A DNA stretch of 58,896 nucleotides from Phormidesmis priestleyi BC1401 (GCF_001650195.1 NZ_LXYR01000031.1:1-58896), one strand, 5' to 3'. Counted from the first letter of the stretch, positions 48,939 through 58,744 are shown. A program made the numbers and translations. The notes: generated by a model from the sequence alone, not told the origin.

Positions 48939-49217
48939 CTAAACAGACGTTCGAGGAGCCAATTTCTCAGCCACTTTTTCTTGTACTTTCACCTGGAAAC
49001 CTACAACCAGTTCTTCTACCTCCTCTGGGGATAGCACCTTACCAAGCTGCTCTGATAACAGTTCGATCAGCTTGATCCGATCTACGGAATTGAGCGCTAA
49101 CTCTAGCGCTTTATCGAGATGAATCCCCCAGCTAGGACCTGCACTAATGTCGCAACCAACCTCTACCTCAAACTGCGCCATCTCACGAGCTTCTGCTTCT
49201 GTAACGGTGAATTTCAT
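48939..49217 (-). CDS. hypothetical 92-aa acidic protein
   Basis: Helical, acidic, with no membrane segment (MKFTVTEAEAREMAQFEVEV, HLDKALELALNSVDRIKLIE). It lies 20 nt downstream of the GNAT-like gene on the same strand. No family is recognised. It could be a partner or antidote of the acetyltransferase-like protein, but there is no direct support. Confidence 0.5.
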   Translation of the reverse strand: MKFTVTEAEAREMAQFEVEVGCDISAGPSWGIHLDKALELALNSVDRIKLIELLSEQLGKVLSPEEVEELVVGFQVKVQEKVAEKLAPRTSV

Positions 49218-49237
49218 CGGGTACTCCCTACTTTAAT

Positions 49238-49840
49238 CTACTCGTCTGACTCGATCTCGATTCCCATCTCTTCCAATAGAGAAGGGCGACGGCGATACCA
49301 CTCAAAATAGGTTAAGTTCTCTTTTGCCGCATCTGTGCCTCCCTCCAACATCCCCATTTTACGGTAGAACTTCTCTGCGTTGGGTAATGAGTGTAATCCT
49401 ACCAATCCGCCATATCCTAACTCCTCACTCCGAAACTGGGCAAACTTTAATAGCACCCGTCCCACCGCTCGAAAGCCATTGGGATCAGGAGCCGTAATCC
49501 GATTCCAAGGCGCTGTCGCCAGAGAAAGAATATAAACCAGTGGTCGGGTTGGCTCAACCTGAGATCGCTGTCCTTGAATCTGAAGCAGCATTAATCCCTG
49601 GGTCATCTCCTCACACTCGATTGCATAGCCTTCATACCGACCCTCTCCACTCCCCAAATAGAGCCGCTGCTTCTGCTCCCAGTCCCAATATTGATCGGCA
49701 TCTGCCGAAGTTCTCAGTCGGTCTTTCCAAATGGTTCTGAAATCCTCTAAATGGTCTACGGTGAGCGAGACTAACCAAGCCGCAACTGCCGATTCATCTC
49801 CGACTCGAATTAATTGCACGTCAGCCCGAATGGACACCAT
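49238..49840 (-). CDS. GNAT-like acetyltransferase
   Basis: 200 aa. The C-terminal half shows the N-acetyltransferase pattern: a central strand (LVYILSLATAPWNRI), VGRVLLKFAQFRSEELGYGG (the acetyl-CoA pyrophosphate-loop and helix region, though the Q/R-x-x-G-x-G/A motif is degenerate) and LVGLHSLPNAEKFYRKMGM, the typical A-E-x-F-Y-x-K-x-G-F motif. The N-terminal half is less clear. The substrate is unknown. It precedes a small acidic ORF, a layout seen in some GNAT toxin pairs, which is speculative here. Confidence 0.6.
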   Translation of the reverse strand: MVSIRADVQLIRVGDESAVAAWLVSLTVDHLEDFRTIWKDRLRTSADADQYWDWEQKQRLYLGSGEGRYEGYAIECEEMTQGLMLLQIQGQRSQVEPTRPLVYILSLATAPWNRITAPDPNGFRAVGRVLLKFAQFRSEELGYGGLVGLHSLPNAEKFYRKMGMLEGGTDAAKENLTYFEWYRRRPSLLEEMGIEIESDE

Positions 49841-50061
49841 TGAAATCTCCTGCGTAAGAGGGGCATTTCGGGATCAAGCGTCCTCGTTCTAGCACTCTTC
49901 AGGAAGAATACAGCGAGTTCTGCACGTTTCATGACCCGATTACACACAATTTGATCTAGTTGTAGCTTGTCATAGTGAGATTGATGGTTTAGCGATCGTT
50001 GAGATTAAAAGGCACTTGAGCCAGTGAGTTCGGAAGCCTCTCACCTTTGCAATAAGCATTA

Positions 50062-50421
50062 ATGCTCAATGTTGATAGAGCTACAAGAATGCAGAATGAG
50101 AGCAACTGTCTTTGTGAGGAATTCTTCAAGCCCCCTGAACAACAAGAACCCCAAGCTCATTCCTTCTTCAGTTCTGAGCATCTTGGCGTTAGTTTAGTGG
50201 TATTTGGGATTGTGACGATCGCGCTAGCCGCGTGGCGATACAATCAGGTGTTTTGGCAAATTGAGCGCGGCAACTATCGCCCTGATCGTTCGATCGTGTG
50301 GCTGATGACGGCTGTTGTGATGGTTTTAGGATTGCTCAGTATTCCGCTACTTCTCTCACGCAATCGTCTGCCCAGTGTCCCTTCTACGCCCATTAAACCT
50401 CATTCTAGGCAGCCATTTTGA
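50062..50421 (+). CDS. DUF202/YidH-like membrane protein, probably N-terminally truncated
   Basis: 119 aa. Two membrane helices (LGVSLVVFGIVTIALAAWRY and IVWLMTAVVMVLGLLSIPLL) with an amphipathic YNQVFWQIERGNYRPDRS link match helices 2 and 3 of DUF202 proteins. The expected N-terminal LAWIRTSLALM-type helix is missing and is replaced by a polar stretch, so the 5' end may be lost. The stretch 49841-50061 shows no other gene. Confidence 0.5.
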   Translation: MLNVDRATRMQNESNCLCEEFFKPPEQQEPQAHSFFSSEHLGVSLVVFGIVTIALAAWRYNQVFWQIERGNYRPDRSIVWLMTAVVMVLGLLSIPLLLSRNRLPSVPSTPIKPHSRQPF

Positions 50422-50437
50422 CATCCAGCAGGAAATT

Positions 50438-50541
50438 AGACTTCTTGCATAAGTAGCAGAATGTGAGACTGAAACTGTTAGGAATTCGTTCAAGAAATGG
50501 ACTTTTGCAAGAGGTCTATTGTCTATTGTCTATTGTCTATT
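50438..50541. repeat. 80-bp inverted-repeat unit plus 7-bp tandem repeat
   Basis: AGACTTCTTGCATAAGT (50438-50454) and ACTTTTGCAAGAGGTCT (50501-50517) are 17-bp inverted repeats with two mismatches, a MITE-like unit. Overlapping its right end, GTCTATT is repeated four times (50514-50541). This type of AGACCTCTTGCA end is frequent in cyanobacterial intergenic repeats. Confidence 0.55.
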
Positions 50542-50608
50542 GTGCCAGACTCCCTTTCTCAAGGTGCGAATCACTAGGGTTAGAGAAATCGAAGGAATCC
50601 GCTCATCG

Positions 50609-52549
50609 TCAGTTTTTCAGTAACCTTAAACCACTCAGCGTGACTAGCAACGTCGATCCCTCGTGTCCGACAACGCCAAGCGGGAGCGTCATATAGGCAA
50701 AGTTTGCGATTAACAACAGCACAATGAAACTGAGCGCAAATACAATGTTTTGCTTCACAATGCGCTGAGAGCGTCGACCGAGACGAATCGCCGTCACTAA
50801 TCGTTCTAGTCGATCTGCCATCAATACGATATCTGCGGTTTCTAGCGCCACATCACTTCCGGCAGTTCCCATCGCAATTCCGACAGAGGCTTGAGCCAGC
50901 GCAGGCGCATCGTTGATGCCATCCCCGACCATTGCAACCGTTTGGTAGCGGCGTTGGAGCGATCGTACCACCTCGACTTTGTTCTCAGGCAGCAGGTCTG
51001 AATACACCTGGTCGATACCCAGTTCATGAGCAATGCTGCGAGCAGTGCGCTCATTATCTCCAGTCAGCATTACAACCTCTTGAATGCCCAATTGTTTGAG
51101 TCGAGCGATCGTCCGAATGGCTTCGGGTCGGACGGTATCGGCGATCGCGATTACGCCCAACAATTTTCCGGCATAAGCAACCCAGACCACGGTTTTTCCA
51201 GCTTCTTCAAGTTGCTGCACCGATGCAACCAAGGTTTCTGACCAACCGCTTATGTGTTCCTTGACGAAGGCTGCTTTACCGACGATCGCCAGTTGTTGAT
51301 CAATTTCTCCGGTAATTCCTTGCCCAGTATGAGCCTGAACATTTGTCGCTGGCTGCCACTCAACATGCTGTTTTTGAGCAAATCTCACCACAGCTTCTCC
51401 GATCGGATGTTCAGACAGGCTTTCTAGAGCTGCCGCGACTTGGAGCAATTGGGTTTCAGCCTGGTCAACCGCCATGATTTGAACGACTTGAGGTTTTCCC
51501 ATGGTGAGCGTTCCCGTTTTGTCGAAGGCGATCGCGCGGACTCGCCCAATCAATTCCAATTGAGCACCATTCTTGAATAAAATCCCTTGCCGTGCCCCAT
51601 TCGCAATTCCCGATAGCAAAGTTGGCATCGTTGCTGCCATCAACGCACACGGAGACGCGACCACGAGAAAGATCAGCGCCCGATAAATGGTGGTTTCCCA
51701 ACTCCAGCCCCAGAAAAAAGGCGGCGCCAGTGCCAGCAGAATTCCTGCAACTACGATGACTTTGGCATATCCTCGCTCAAACCGTTCGATAAATTGCTGT
51801 GACGGTGGGGTTTCGGTTTGCGCTTGCTCGACTAAGCGAATCACGCGCTGAATCAAGCTACTTTCAGGCGGTTGATGAATCTTGAGTCTCAAAGCTCCGT
51901 TGCCGTTGATGGTTCCGGCAAAGACTTCATCCCCGATCGCTTTTTCAACGGGCATCGATTCTCCAGTAATTGAAGCCTGATTAAGCATGCTGAATCCTTC
52001 CACAATCAAGCCATCAGTGGGTACGAGTTCGCCCGGTTTGACGATGACTTCGTTGCCGATTTGAAGCGATGAAATTGCGACTTCCTCTTCTTGTCCGTTC
52101 CGCCAAATTCGTGCTGTGTCGGAGGTCAAGTTCATCAAACCACGAATACTCCGCTCGGTTCGCTGCATGGCATAGCCTTCTAATGCCCCACTGATTGAGA
52201 AGATTAAGATCAGAATCGCACCATCCACAATAAAGGAGTATTCTCGTCGCCATAGTCCCAGCCCTGCTGCTCCTAAAGCCGCCACAATCATCAGGAGATC
52301 GACATCTAGTTCTTTTTCCTCAAACAGAGTGGTTAACCCTTCACGGGCACTTTCATAGCCCCCAATTACATAAGCCGCAGGTAAAAGTAGCAGCGCCAGC
52401 CCGACCCAGCCCGATCGCAGCGTGAGCCAGCCGAGCAAGACCAGAATGCCACAGAGGATAGCCGCGATCGCATCAGGATGCTCTTTGAGGAGAGTGGGAA
52501 AGCGAGGAAGGGTTCGTGAAGACATGGGCATCGGTAGAGACAAAATCAC
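50609..52549 (-). CDS. coaT: P1B-type metal ATPase, CoaT-like (cobalt exporter)
   Basis: 646 aa. The transmembrane metal motif is SPC (VVASPCALMA, about residue 295) instead of CPC, the mark of P1B-4 pumps (Co, sometimes Zn or Fe). DKTGTLT (phosphorylated Asp, about residue 345), SEHPIGEA (His-Pro motif) and [13 protein letters not shown] (about residue 555) are intact. No N-terminal heavy-metal domain is present, which also fits P1B-4. It is divergent from a CoaR-type regulator with a shared promoter, as in Synechocystis, where coaR activates coaT in response to cobalt. Confidence 0.85.
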   Translation of the reverse strand: MILSLPMPMSSRTLPRFPTLLKEHPDAIAAILCGILVLLGWLTLRSGWVGLALLLLPAAYVIGGYESAREGLTTLFEEKELDVDLLMIVAALGAAGLGLWRREYSFIVDGAILILIFSISGALEGYAMQRTERSIRGLMNLTSDTARIWRNGQEEEVAISSLQIGNEVIVKPGELVPTDGLIVEGFSMLNQASITGESMPVEKAIGDEVFAGTINGNGALRLKIHQPPESSLIQRVIRLVEQAQTETPPSQQFIERFERGYAKVIVVAGILLALAPPFFWGWSWETTIYRALIFLVVASPCALMAATMPTLLSGIANGARQGILFKNGAQLELIGRVRAIAFDKTGTLTMGKPQVVQIMAVDQAETQLLQVAAALESLSEHPIGEAVVRFAQKQHVEWQPATNVQAHTGQGITGEIDQQLAIVGKAAFVKEHISGWSETLVASVQQLEEAGKTVVWVAYAGKLLGVIAIADTVRPEAIRTIARLKQLGIQEVVMLTGDNERTARSIAHELGIDQVYSDLLPENKVEVVRSLQRRYQTVAMVGDGINDAPALAQASVGIAMGTAGSDVALETADIVLMADRLERLVTAIRLGRRSQRIVKQNIVFALSFIVLLLIANFAYMTLPLGVVGHEGSTLLVTLSGLRLLKN

Positions 52550-52565
52550 GCTTCTACTCTAAACC

Positions 52566-52587
52566 TTGACATCAGTGTCAATGTCAA
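52566..52587. promoter_or_regulatory. CoaR operator candidate in the coaT-coaR divergent promoter
   Basis: TTGACAT at 52566-52572 and ATGTCAA at 52581-52587 form a perfect 7-bp inverted repeat with an 8-nt centre, in the 60-nt gap between the two start codons. MerR-type activators bind such dyads inside a promoter with an elongated spacer. Confidence 0.6.
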
Positions 52588-52609
52588 CCTCCTCCCTTAA
52601 GATGGAGAG

Positions 52610-53722
52610 ATGAAAACGCAGAATCTGACGATCAAAGAACTGACCGAAGCGGTTGGCGGTAATATTACGCCTCGGATGGTGCGGCACTACCATACATTAG
52701 GACTGTTGCCTCAACCGCCCCGCTCTGCCAGTAACTATCGTCTTTATACGCATCGGGATGTGCAACAGCTCAAGCAGATTGTCGCGCTAAAACAACAAGG
52801 ATTTCAGCTTTCGCATGTCCAGCAGTTACTCAGAAGCGATCCTAAAACAGATGCCGAGCAAACGCTAGTCATGCAACTGCAACTGCAATATCACACCGTT
52901 GTTCAGCAGTTAGCCCGACTAAGACAGACTGCCGCAGCGCTGGAAGGAGTATTGGGACGCGATCGCGATTGTCAAGCCATCCAAGCAGAAGCCCTAGCTC
53001 AGTTAAGATTGTTAGAAGTCGAAACCCAAGACGGATTGGGAGACTTAGAAAAACTTTGGCAGCGCTTAGATTCAGAAACTACGGCTCATCCAGAAATGTT
53101 TCAGGAATCCTTGCAACGGTTGTTGCCCGATCTGTCTGATCGGTCTGAAATTGAAGTCGATCTGCTGTCTAAGCTCGTACTCGCCTGTGGGGATGTTAGT
53201 TTAGTGCAGTTTGTTCGACGGAGTAAAACTGCGATCGTTGCCGCGCGGGATGCCCTCAAAGCAGGATGTCACATTGTCGGTGATGTCATGCCTGTAGTTG
53301 CAGCTTTGGATCAGACTCGCCTCGCTCATCTCAAGTGTTCGGTTGCAACCCTGATTAATGATCTGCATATCACCGATGCAGCAGAGGCAGAGCAAGCCTT
53401 TTGGAACAATGAGCAATGGAAAGAGCGCTTACAGCAGCTTCCGACAGGCTGCATCTTGGTGATTGGGTATGCTCCTTCTGTCTTGATGGCTGCCTGTGCC
53501 TTAATCGAACAGGGTCAGCTTCAACCTGCGCTTGTGATTGCAATGCCGATCGGCTTCAGTCACGCACCTGCTGCAAAGCGGCAATTAATGAGATTAGACG
53601 TTCCTTACATCACGATCGAAGGCACTCTTGGCGGTGGACTGCTGGCAGCAGTGGCGTTAAATGCGCTAGCGGAGTCTTTGATCGAAAAGCCAGATTGTCA
53701 CTGTTACTTATCTATTTCATGA
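52610..53722 (+). CDS. coaR: CoaR-type regulator: MerR DNA-binding domain fused to a precorrin isomerase-like domain
   Basis: 370 aa. Residues about 5-75 form a MerR helix-turn-helix (ITPRMVRHYHTLGLLPQPPR, NYRLYTHRDVQQLKQI). After a coiled coil, residues about 165-365 resemble precorrin-8X methylmutase (CbiC/CobH): VGDVMPVVAALDQTRLAHLK, GYAPSVLMAACALIEQGQLQ, AMPIGFSHAPAAKRQLM and EGTLGGGLLAAVALNAL. The C-terminal C-H-C motif (PDCHCYLSIS) is the cobalt-binding feature known in CoaR. It is predicted to sense cobalt and activate coaT. Confidence 0.88.
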   Translation: MKTQNLTIKELTEAVGGNITPRMVRHYHTLGLLPQPPRSASNYRLYTHRDVQQLKQIVALKQQGFQLSHVQQLLRSDPKTDAEQTLVMQLQLQYHTVVQQLARLRQTAAALEGVLGRDRDCQAIQAEALAQLRLLEVETQDGLGDLEKLWQRLDSETTAHPEMFQESLQRLLPDLSDRSEIEVDLLSKLVLACGDVSLVQFVRRSKTAIVAARDALKAGCHIVGDVMPVVAALDQTRLAHLKCSVATLINDLHITDAAEAEQAFWNNEQWKERLQQLPTGCILVIGYAPSVLMAACALIEQGQLQPALVIAMPIGFSHAPAAKRQLMRLDVPYITIEGTLGGGLLAAVALNALAESLIEKPDCHCYLSIS

Positions 53723-53796
53723 GACGAAGCACTTGATCTCGTCATTGAGAGCCAATTACAAGCATTGCACTCCAAGCAATGTCGCGATCGACAGTC

Positions 53797-55503
53797 TTAA
53801 GCAGTGACCCGATAGTTTCTCATCATGCCTCTATCTTCGTGTTCTAGATTATGGCAGTGATATACAAATAGACCTGTATAGTGTTCAAATTTCATCAGCA
53901 GTTTAATGCGCTCACCCGGCATGACCATCACTGTATCTTTCAATCCCTGATCAATATAGCCATCTTTAACTGTATTCCAGCCCGCTTGCAGTTCTGGTAG
54001 AACCTCGCGGCTGATGACTTGAAACTGAGTTCCATGTAAGTGAATCGGATGTGCCATCCCACTTGCATCCATCATTGCGCCACGATTGAGTTGATTAATG
54101 ACTTCCCATTGCTCGATCGTATTTAGCTTCACGGTTTCTTCAGGCGTTGCTGCCTCCATCTCAAACGAGCGATCATTGATCTGCCATTGCATTCCATTCA
54201 GCGAGAGGGTTACAGGGCGGGGATTGTTGGCATTCACAGCATCTTGAGGACGTAGCAAAGGTAGACTTGCTAATTGATTCGGTAAACGTCGAGTTTCTCT
54301 TTCTTCACGATCGATCTTGATGTCGAAGAGTGGCATTGCTGTACCGACTGCTAGAGCCGTATTTCGCCCACCCATCTGCCCCATATTCCCCATACCTCCT
54401 ATATTTTCAGCACCGGAAAATGCCAGACTGTTGAGCGTGAGTTCGGTTCCAACCTTCAGCTTGCTAAAGTCTGCCCAGACATCGACTCGTTCGCCGGGAG
54501 CCAACATTAGATATTTCCGTTCTACAGGGCGAGCTAGTAAGCGCCCATCCGTCGCGATCGCAATCATCGGATCACCATTACTCCATGCCAGTTTGTAGAT
54601 ACGAGAATTGGAGCCATTCAGAATACGAAGGCGGTAGATCCGCGTAGCAGCAGAGAGCACATAGTTTGGTTTGCCATTAACGAGAATCATTTGACCCAGG
54701 AATCCCATCATTTGATCCAGATTGCCCATCATTCCGCCCCTGTTGCCCATCATTCCGCCCCTGTTGCCCATGCCATTGTTTTGGGCTTTGCCGATTCCGT
54801 TGTCCAGATAAATCAGTTGGTTGCTCGAATCGAAAGTACGGTCTTGCAGCACGATCGGAAGGTCATAATCTCCAGCGGGCAAATTTAGAGCAATCTCTTC
54901 GTCGTCGGTGACGAGCAATAAGCCAGCTAGACCTGCGTAAGTTTGCTCTCCAGTGAGTCGATCGGGATGCGGATGAAACCAGTACGTCCCAGCGCGATTG
55001 ATCACTTCAAATTCATAGATGTACTGCTGCCCTGGCTGAATCGCAAATCGGGGGTGACCGTCCATCTCCTCTGGTAACATCAGTCCGTGCCAGTGAACGA
55101 TACTCGGCTGTCCTGCGGGTAGATTGTTCCGAAAATTGACGCGCACCCGTTGACCTCGACGCACTCGAATCACAGAACCCAGGTAGCTATCAGGAAGTAG
55201 CTGTAGACTTGCGGGATCGCCTTTCACAAGCTTTGCCTCATAAGACCAAACTTGTGTGGGTTGCCCTGGTTGAATCTGCACTGCTTTCGGTATTGCTTGA
55301 AGATCAATTTCGAGATCTGGTGTAAATGATGTACTCGCAGTCCTTATCGTTGGATTGCTTTGATTTGCATTCAAACTAGAAGACTGAGAGCAGCTAGACA
55401 GTAAACCATGAATTCCACCTCCTAGAATTACGCCTCCAGTCAGTCCAGTGACTTGCAAAAAATTTCGACGAGTTAAATGAGACAGATATTTGGATTGGTT
55501 CAT
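53797..55503 (-). CDS. multicopper oxidase with TAT signal
   Basis: 568 aa. N-terminal twin-arginine signal (TRRNFLQVTGLTGGVILGGG). Three cupredoxin domains carry the copper motifs HWHGL (about residue 138), HPHPD (about residue 176), HPIHLHGTQF and YHCHNLEHEDRGMM (C-terminal T1/T3 site). A Met/Gly/Asn-rich insert (NNGMGNRGGMMGNRGGMMGN, about residues 240-265) is encoded by a 21-24-nt near-repeat and probably binds Cu(I), as in CueO and CopA-type oxidases. It likely oxidises Cu(I) in the periplasm. It belongs to the minus-strand copper group with cupredoxin and ATPase. Confidence 0.85.
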   Translation of the reverse strand: MNQSKYLSHLTRRNFLQVTGLTGGVILGGGIHGLLSSCSQSSSLNANQSNPTIRTASTSFTPDLEIDLQAIPKAVQIQPGQPTQVWSYEAKLVKGDPASLQLLPDSYLGSVIRVRRGQRVRVNFRNNLPAGQPSIVHWHGLMLPEEMDGHPRFAIQPGQQYIYEFEVINRAGTYWFHPHPDRLTGEQTYAGLAGLLLVTDDEEIALNLPAGDYDLPIVLQDRTFDSSNQLIYLDNGIGKAQNNGMGNRGGMMGNRGGMMGNLDQMMGFLGQMILVNGKPNYVLSAATRIYRLRILNGSNSRIYKLAWSNGDPMIAIATDGRLLARPVERKYLMLAPGERVDVWADFSKLKVGTELTLNSLAFSGAENIGGMGNMGQMGGRNTALAVGTAMPLFDIKIDREERETRRLPNQLASLPLLRPQDAVNANNPRPVTLSLNGMQWQINDRSFEMEAATPEETVKLNTIEQWEVINQLNRGAMMDASGMAHPIHLHGTQFQVISREVLPELQAGWNTVKDGYIDQGLKDTVMVMPGERIKLLMKFEHYTGLFVYHCHNLEHEDRGMMRNYRVTA

Positions 55504-55570
55504 CGTCTATTTTCCAATTGTAGGACTTACTGGGATCGCTACTATTTCTGCTTGAGCAGATTCGGTAGTC

Positions 55571-55666
55571 GTTGATGATGGCGTATTAGCAGCAGTAGCA
55601 TTAAATGCGTTAGTCGCGTCTTCGATCGAGAAGCCAAACTGTCTTTGTTCTTTATCGGCTTTGTAG
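55571..55666 (+). pseudogene. second coaR, C-terminal remnant
   Basis: A start-less frame reads VDDGVLAAVALNALVASSIE then [11 protein letters not shown] and TAG. This matches the last about 30 residues of the CoaR gene 1.9 kb away (GLLAAVALNALAESLIEKPD, CHCYLS), with the metal motif changed from C-H-C to C-L-C. It sits on the opposite strand to the copper genes and overlaps the end of the cupredoxin gene. Confidence 0.7.
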
Positions 55667-56221
55667 CACTTGAGCTTCATTCTGGGTCTCTAAGCTGTCG
55701 TTCCCTTGCACCTCGATTACACCGCGAAACATATTCATCCCGCAAACAAACTCATACTCCCCAGGTTGAGTTGGAGTGAACTCGATCGGGGTGACTTGAT
55801 TCAGAGGTAAGTCTTTCGCAATCCGAAACTCTGGTAGGCGCACCGCTTCAAGACAGCTAGAAGGATCGCGTCGATCGAAGTTCAATCGGACAAGTTGCCC
55901 AGCCTTGACAACCACACGGTTCGGCTCATATCCACCATCTACCGTAATCGTCGCTTCTTGAACGCCTTGATGAGTGTCTGCGGTTTGAGATTTGGATTTG
56001 CTCAATAGAAACCACCATAGCTCTAGTCCAATTAGACCCACTCCTCCTAGAATGACTGTACTTTTGAGCCATAGCGGTTGATCAATCTGTCGAAATTGAG
56101 ACGGTTGCTCTGTTCTAGAACCTTGCATTTGATCATGGGGTATCTGTGCAATGACTTTACTCGACACACTGCTGAACAGAACTCCAACACTGACTAAACT
56201 GCTGATGATCAATTTGTTCAT
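55652..56221 (-). CDS. membrane-anchored cupredoxin-like protein
   Basis: 189 aa. An N-terminal signal ([21 protein letters not shown]) and a membrane helix at about residues 55-75 ([20 protein letters not shown]) precede a cupredoxin domain: [20 protein letters not shown], then [20 protein letters not shown] and [19 protein letters not shown]-x-M-x-M and the earlier Cys supply copper ligands. Its start overlaps the stop of copA by 4 nt, so the two are translationally coupled. It may accept or hand over copper outside the membrane. Confidence 0.78.
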   Translation of the reverse strand: MNKLIISSLVSVGVLFSSVSSKVIAQIPHDQMQGSRTEQPSQFRQIDQPLWLKSTVILGGVGLIGLELWWFLLSKSKSQTADTHQGVQEATITVDGGYEPNRVVVKAGQLVRLNFDRRDPSSCLEAVRLPEFRIAKDLPLNQVTPIEFTPTQPGEYEFVCGMNMFRGVIEVQGNDSLETQNEAQVLQSR

Positions 56222-58521
56222 AAAATTGCTTTGGGACGAAAGTTACGTAATCGGAGTGCATTCGTTAAGACTGACACTGAGCTAAACGCCATTGCTCCCC
56301 CGGCAATAATCGGATTCAGTAACCATCCGAAAATCGGAAAGAGAACCCCTGCGGCGATCGGAATGCCAATCATGTTGTAGACGAACGCAAAGAAAAGATT
56401 CTGTCGAATATTGCGAATCGTAGCGCGACTCAGTTGGATCGCAGTCACAATGCTTTGAAGATCGCCAGAGATTAAGGTAATGTCGCTCGCTGCGATCGCG
56501 ACATCCGTTCCAGTTCCGATCGCAATTCCGACATCTGCTTGAGCTAATGCAGGTGCATCATTAATGCCATCTCCAACCATTGCTACAATCTTCGATCGAG
56601 TCTGTTGGCGCGATTTTGTTTGTGTTGTGGAATGTCCCAGTTTGCCACTTTGTAAGTCTGCAATCACCGCCGCTTTTTGTTCTGGTCGAACTTCAGCAAT
56701 CACATTGGAAATTCCGACTTCTTGAGCGATCGCATCGGCAGTTTGTTGGTTATCTCCGGTCAGCATCACCACTTCTAAGCCTAACCGTTGCAGCGATCGT
56801 ACTGCTTGTACAGATGATGGTTTTAAGGCATCTGAAATCGCCATTAAGCCCTGCAATTCAGCATCTACCGCAATTAACACAACTGTCTTACCCAAAGATT
56901 CTAAGCGACCTTTATCAGACTGTAGCGGCTGAGTCTGAATGCCCAATTCTTGCAGCCAGCGCTGTGTGCCGATTTGAATCAAGCGATTAGAGACAATGCC
57001 TTGCACACCGCTTCCCGCGATCGCTTCAAAGTTCTGAGCATCTTTTAAAGTGACTTCTTGAACCTGAGCGTAGCGCACGACTGCTTCAGCTAATGGATGC
57101 TCAGAATTACGCTCAACCGATGCTGCAAGCTGAAGTAACTTCAGTTCGTTTGCACTTCCAACCGTGGTAAGAAAATCTGTCACCGTTGGTTTTCCCTGCG
57201 TCAAAGTTCCGGTTTTATCTAGCACGATCGTTTTAATTTGATGCGCCAGTTCCAAGCTTTCCGCACCTTTGATCAAGATGCCGTTTTCCGCTCCTTTTCC
57301 TGTACCAACCATGACTGATGTTGGGGTTGCAAGTCCCAATGCACAAGGACAGGCAATGATTAACACGCCGATCGTAGTCACGATTGCTAACGTGACGTTG
57401 CCCATGATGGTGAACCAAATCACAAAGGTTGTGATTGCGATCGCCATGACAACGGGCACAAACCATCCGGTCACTTGATCCGCTAACCGCTGAATCGGTG
57501 CTTTTGATCCTTGCGCTTGCTGAACAAGCTGCACGATCTGAGCCAGAACAGTATCTTTGCCAATCCGTGTGGCTCGAAATCGAAAGCTACCCGTCTTATT
57601 GATTGTTGCGCCGATCACTTCGTCACCAGGCTGTTTCTTAGTCGAAACACTTTCACCCGTGACCATTGATTCATCAACTTGCGAACTTCCCTCGACGATC
57701 TCACCATCCACCGGAATCTTCTCGCCGGGTCGCACAATCACAACATCGCCAATCTGCACATCTTGAATAGGTACTTCTAGCTCTTGCCCGTTGCGAACAA
57801 TCCGAGCATCCCGCGCCTGCAATCCAATCAGCGATCGAATCGCTTCCGAAGTTTGTCCTCTCGCCCGCATTTCAAACAGCCGACCGAGCAAAATCAATGC
57901 GATGATCACGTTTGCAGGTTCGTAGTAGACATCCGGGTTCAATCCTTGAGCAATGAAGAAGTTCGGGAAAAAAGTTGCAATGATCGAATACAGGTAAGCA
58001 GAGCCAGTTCCCAAAGCAACCAGCGTATCCATCGTGGCAGTATGGCGCTTTAGAGCTTTCCAGGCATTGATGAAGAACTCTCGACCTGCCCAGAGCAATA
58101 TAGGAGTCGAAACAATAAGCTGTAGCCAGGGATTGTGCAACCACATCGGAATGAATGGCAACGGCAATCCTAGCATCATGGGCAAAGAGCCAATGACTAA
58201 GACAGCCCCGATCGTACCTGCAACAATAACCTTATTGCGTAGATGACGAAATTCTCGTAGTCTTGCTGTTTTCTCAGTCTCACTTTCATCAGTAATGAAT
58301 TTAGAGTCTTGCAGCGATCGAGAAGCATAGCCAGCATCAACGATCGCTTGTTGAATCTGCCCTAGATTAGTGCGTTTTGCATCGTACTGAATGCTTGCTT
58401 GCTCGGCTCCGAAGTTGACGCTAACTTCTGCGACACCCGGAACCGATCGAATGGCATCTTCCACGCTGCGGGCACAGGAGGCACAACTCATGCCCTGCAA
58501 CTTCAAAGTATTGGTTTCCAT
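56218..58521 (-). CDS. copA: copper-exporting P-type ATPase
   Basis: 767 aa. One N-terminal heavy-metal domain with GMSCASC (about residue 10), eight membrane helices, the CPC motif in [19 protein letters not shown] (about residue 390), [16 protein letters not shown] (phosphorylated Asp), [10 protein letters not shown] (His-Pro) and [23 protein letters not shown] with a Cys-x-x-Cys domain marks a Cu(I)/Ag(I) P1B-1 pump. A short polar insert ([20 protein letters not shown]) lies before the hinge motif. It follows the chaperone gene (28-nt gap) and overlaps the cupredoxin gene. Confidence 0.9.
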   Translation of the reverse strand: METNTLKLQGMSCASCARSVEDAIRSVPGVAEVSVNFGAEQASIQYDAKRTNLGQIQQAIVDAGYASRSLQDSKFITDESETEKTARLREFRHLRNKVIVAGTIGAVLVIGSLPMMLGLPLPFIPMWLHNPWLQLIVSTPILLWAGREFFINAWKALKRHTATMDTLVALGTGSAYLYSIIATFFPNFFIAQGLNPDVYYEPANVIIALILLGRLFEMRARGQTSEAIRSLIGLQARDARIVRNGQELEVPIQDVQIGDVVIVRPGEKIPVDGEIVEGSSQVDESMVTGESVSTKKQPGDEVIGATINKTGSFRFRATRIGKDTVLAQIVQLVQQAQGSKAPIQRLADQVTGWFVPVVMAIAITTFVIWFTIMGNVTLAIVTTIGVLIIACPCALGLATPTSVMVGTGKGAENGILIKGAESLELAHQIKTIVLDKTGTLTQGKPTVTDFLTTVGSANELKLLQLAASVERNSEHPLAEAVVRYAQVQEVTLKDAQNFEAIAGSGVQGIVSNRLIQIGTQRWLQELGIQTQPLQSDKGRLESLGKTVVLIAVDAELQGLMAISDALKPSSVQAVRSLQRLGLEVVMLTGDNQQTADAIAQEVGISNVIAEVRPEQKAAVIADLQSGKLGHSTTQTKSRQQTRSKIVAMVGDGINDAPALAQADVGIAIGTGTDVAIAASDITLISGDLQSIVTAIQLSRATIRNIRQNLFFAFVYNMIGIPIAAGVLFPIFGWLLNPIIAGGAMAFSSVSVLTNALRLRNFRPKAIL

Positions 58522-58549
58522 AGTTTAGGAAAATGAACAAAGAACTAGA

Positions 58550-58744
58550 CTAAGCAACGGTGTAGCCTGCGCTGCTTACAGCTTCTTTAACGCGAGTCTC
58601 CGGAGCTTGCGTTTCGACCTGCACAAGTTTTGTTTTAGGGTCGGCGTTTACCTGAGCATCTGCATCAATTTCTTTGATCGCATTTGTAATTGTCTTACTG
58701 CAAGCAGAACAAGCCATATCTGGAACTTTAAATTGGAGCGTCAT
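58550..58744 (-). CDS. heavy-metal-associated copper chaperone (Atx1/CopZ-like)
   Basis: 64 aa from ATG 58744. VPDMACSACSKTITNAI gives the M-x-C-x-x-C copper site at about residues 10-15, and the rest completes a ferredoxin-like HMA fold ending SSAGYTVA. An upstream ATG (58798) would add 18 polar residues not seen in the family. It delivers Cu(I) to the CopA pump encoded directly downstream. It is the first gene of the copper operon. Confidence 0.85.
   Translation of the reverse strand: MTLQFKVPDMACSACSKTITNAIKEIDADAQVNADPKTKLVQVETQAPETRVKEAVSSAGYTVA

Noticed and set aside
50514-50541. GTCTATT tandem as a CRISPR or iteron array
   Set aside because: The unit is only 7 bp with no spacers or replication gene nearby. 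Simple slippage is the better explanation.
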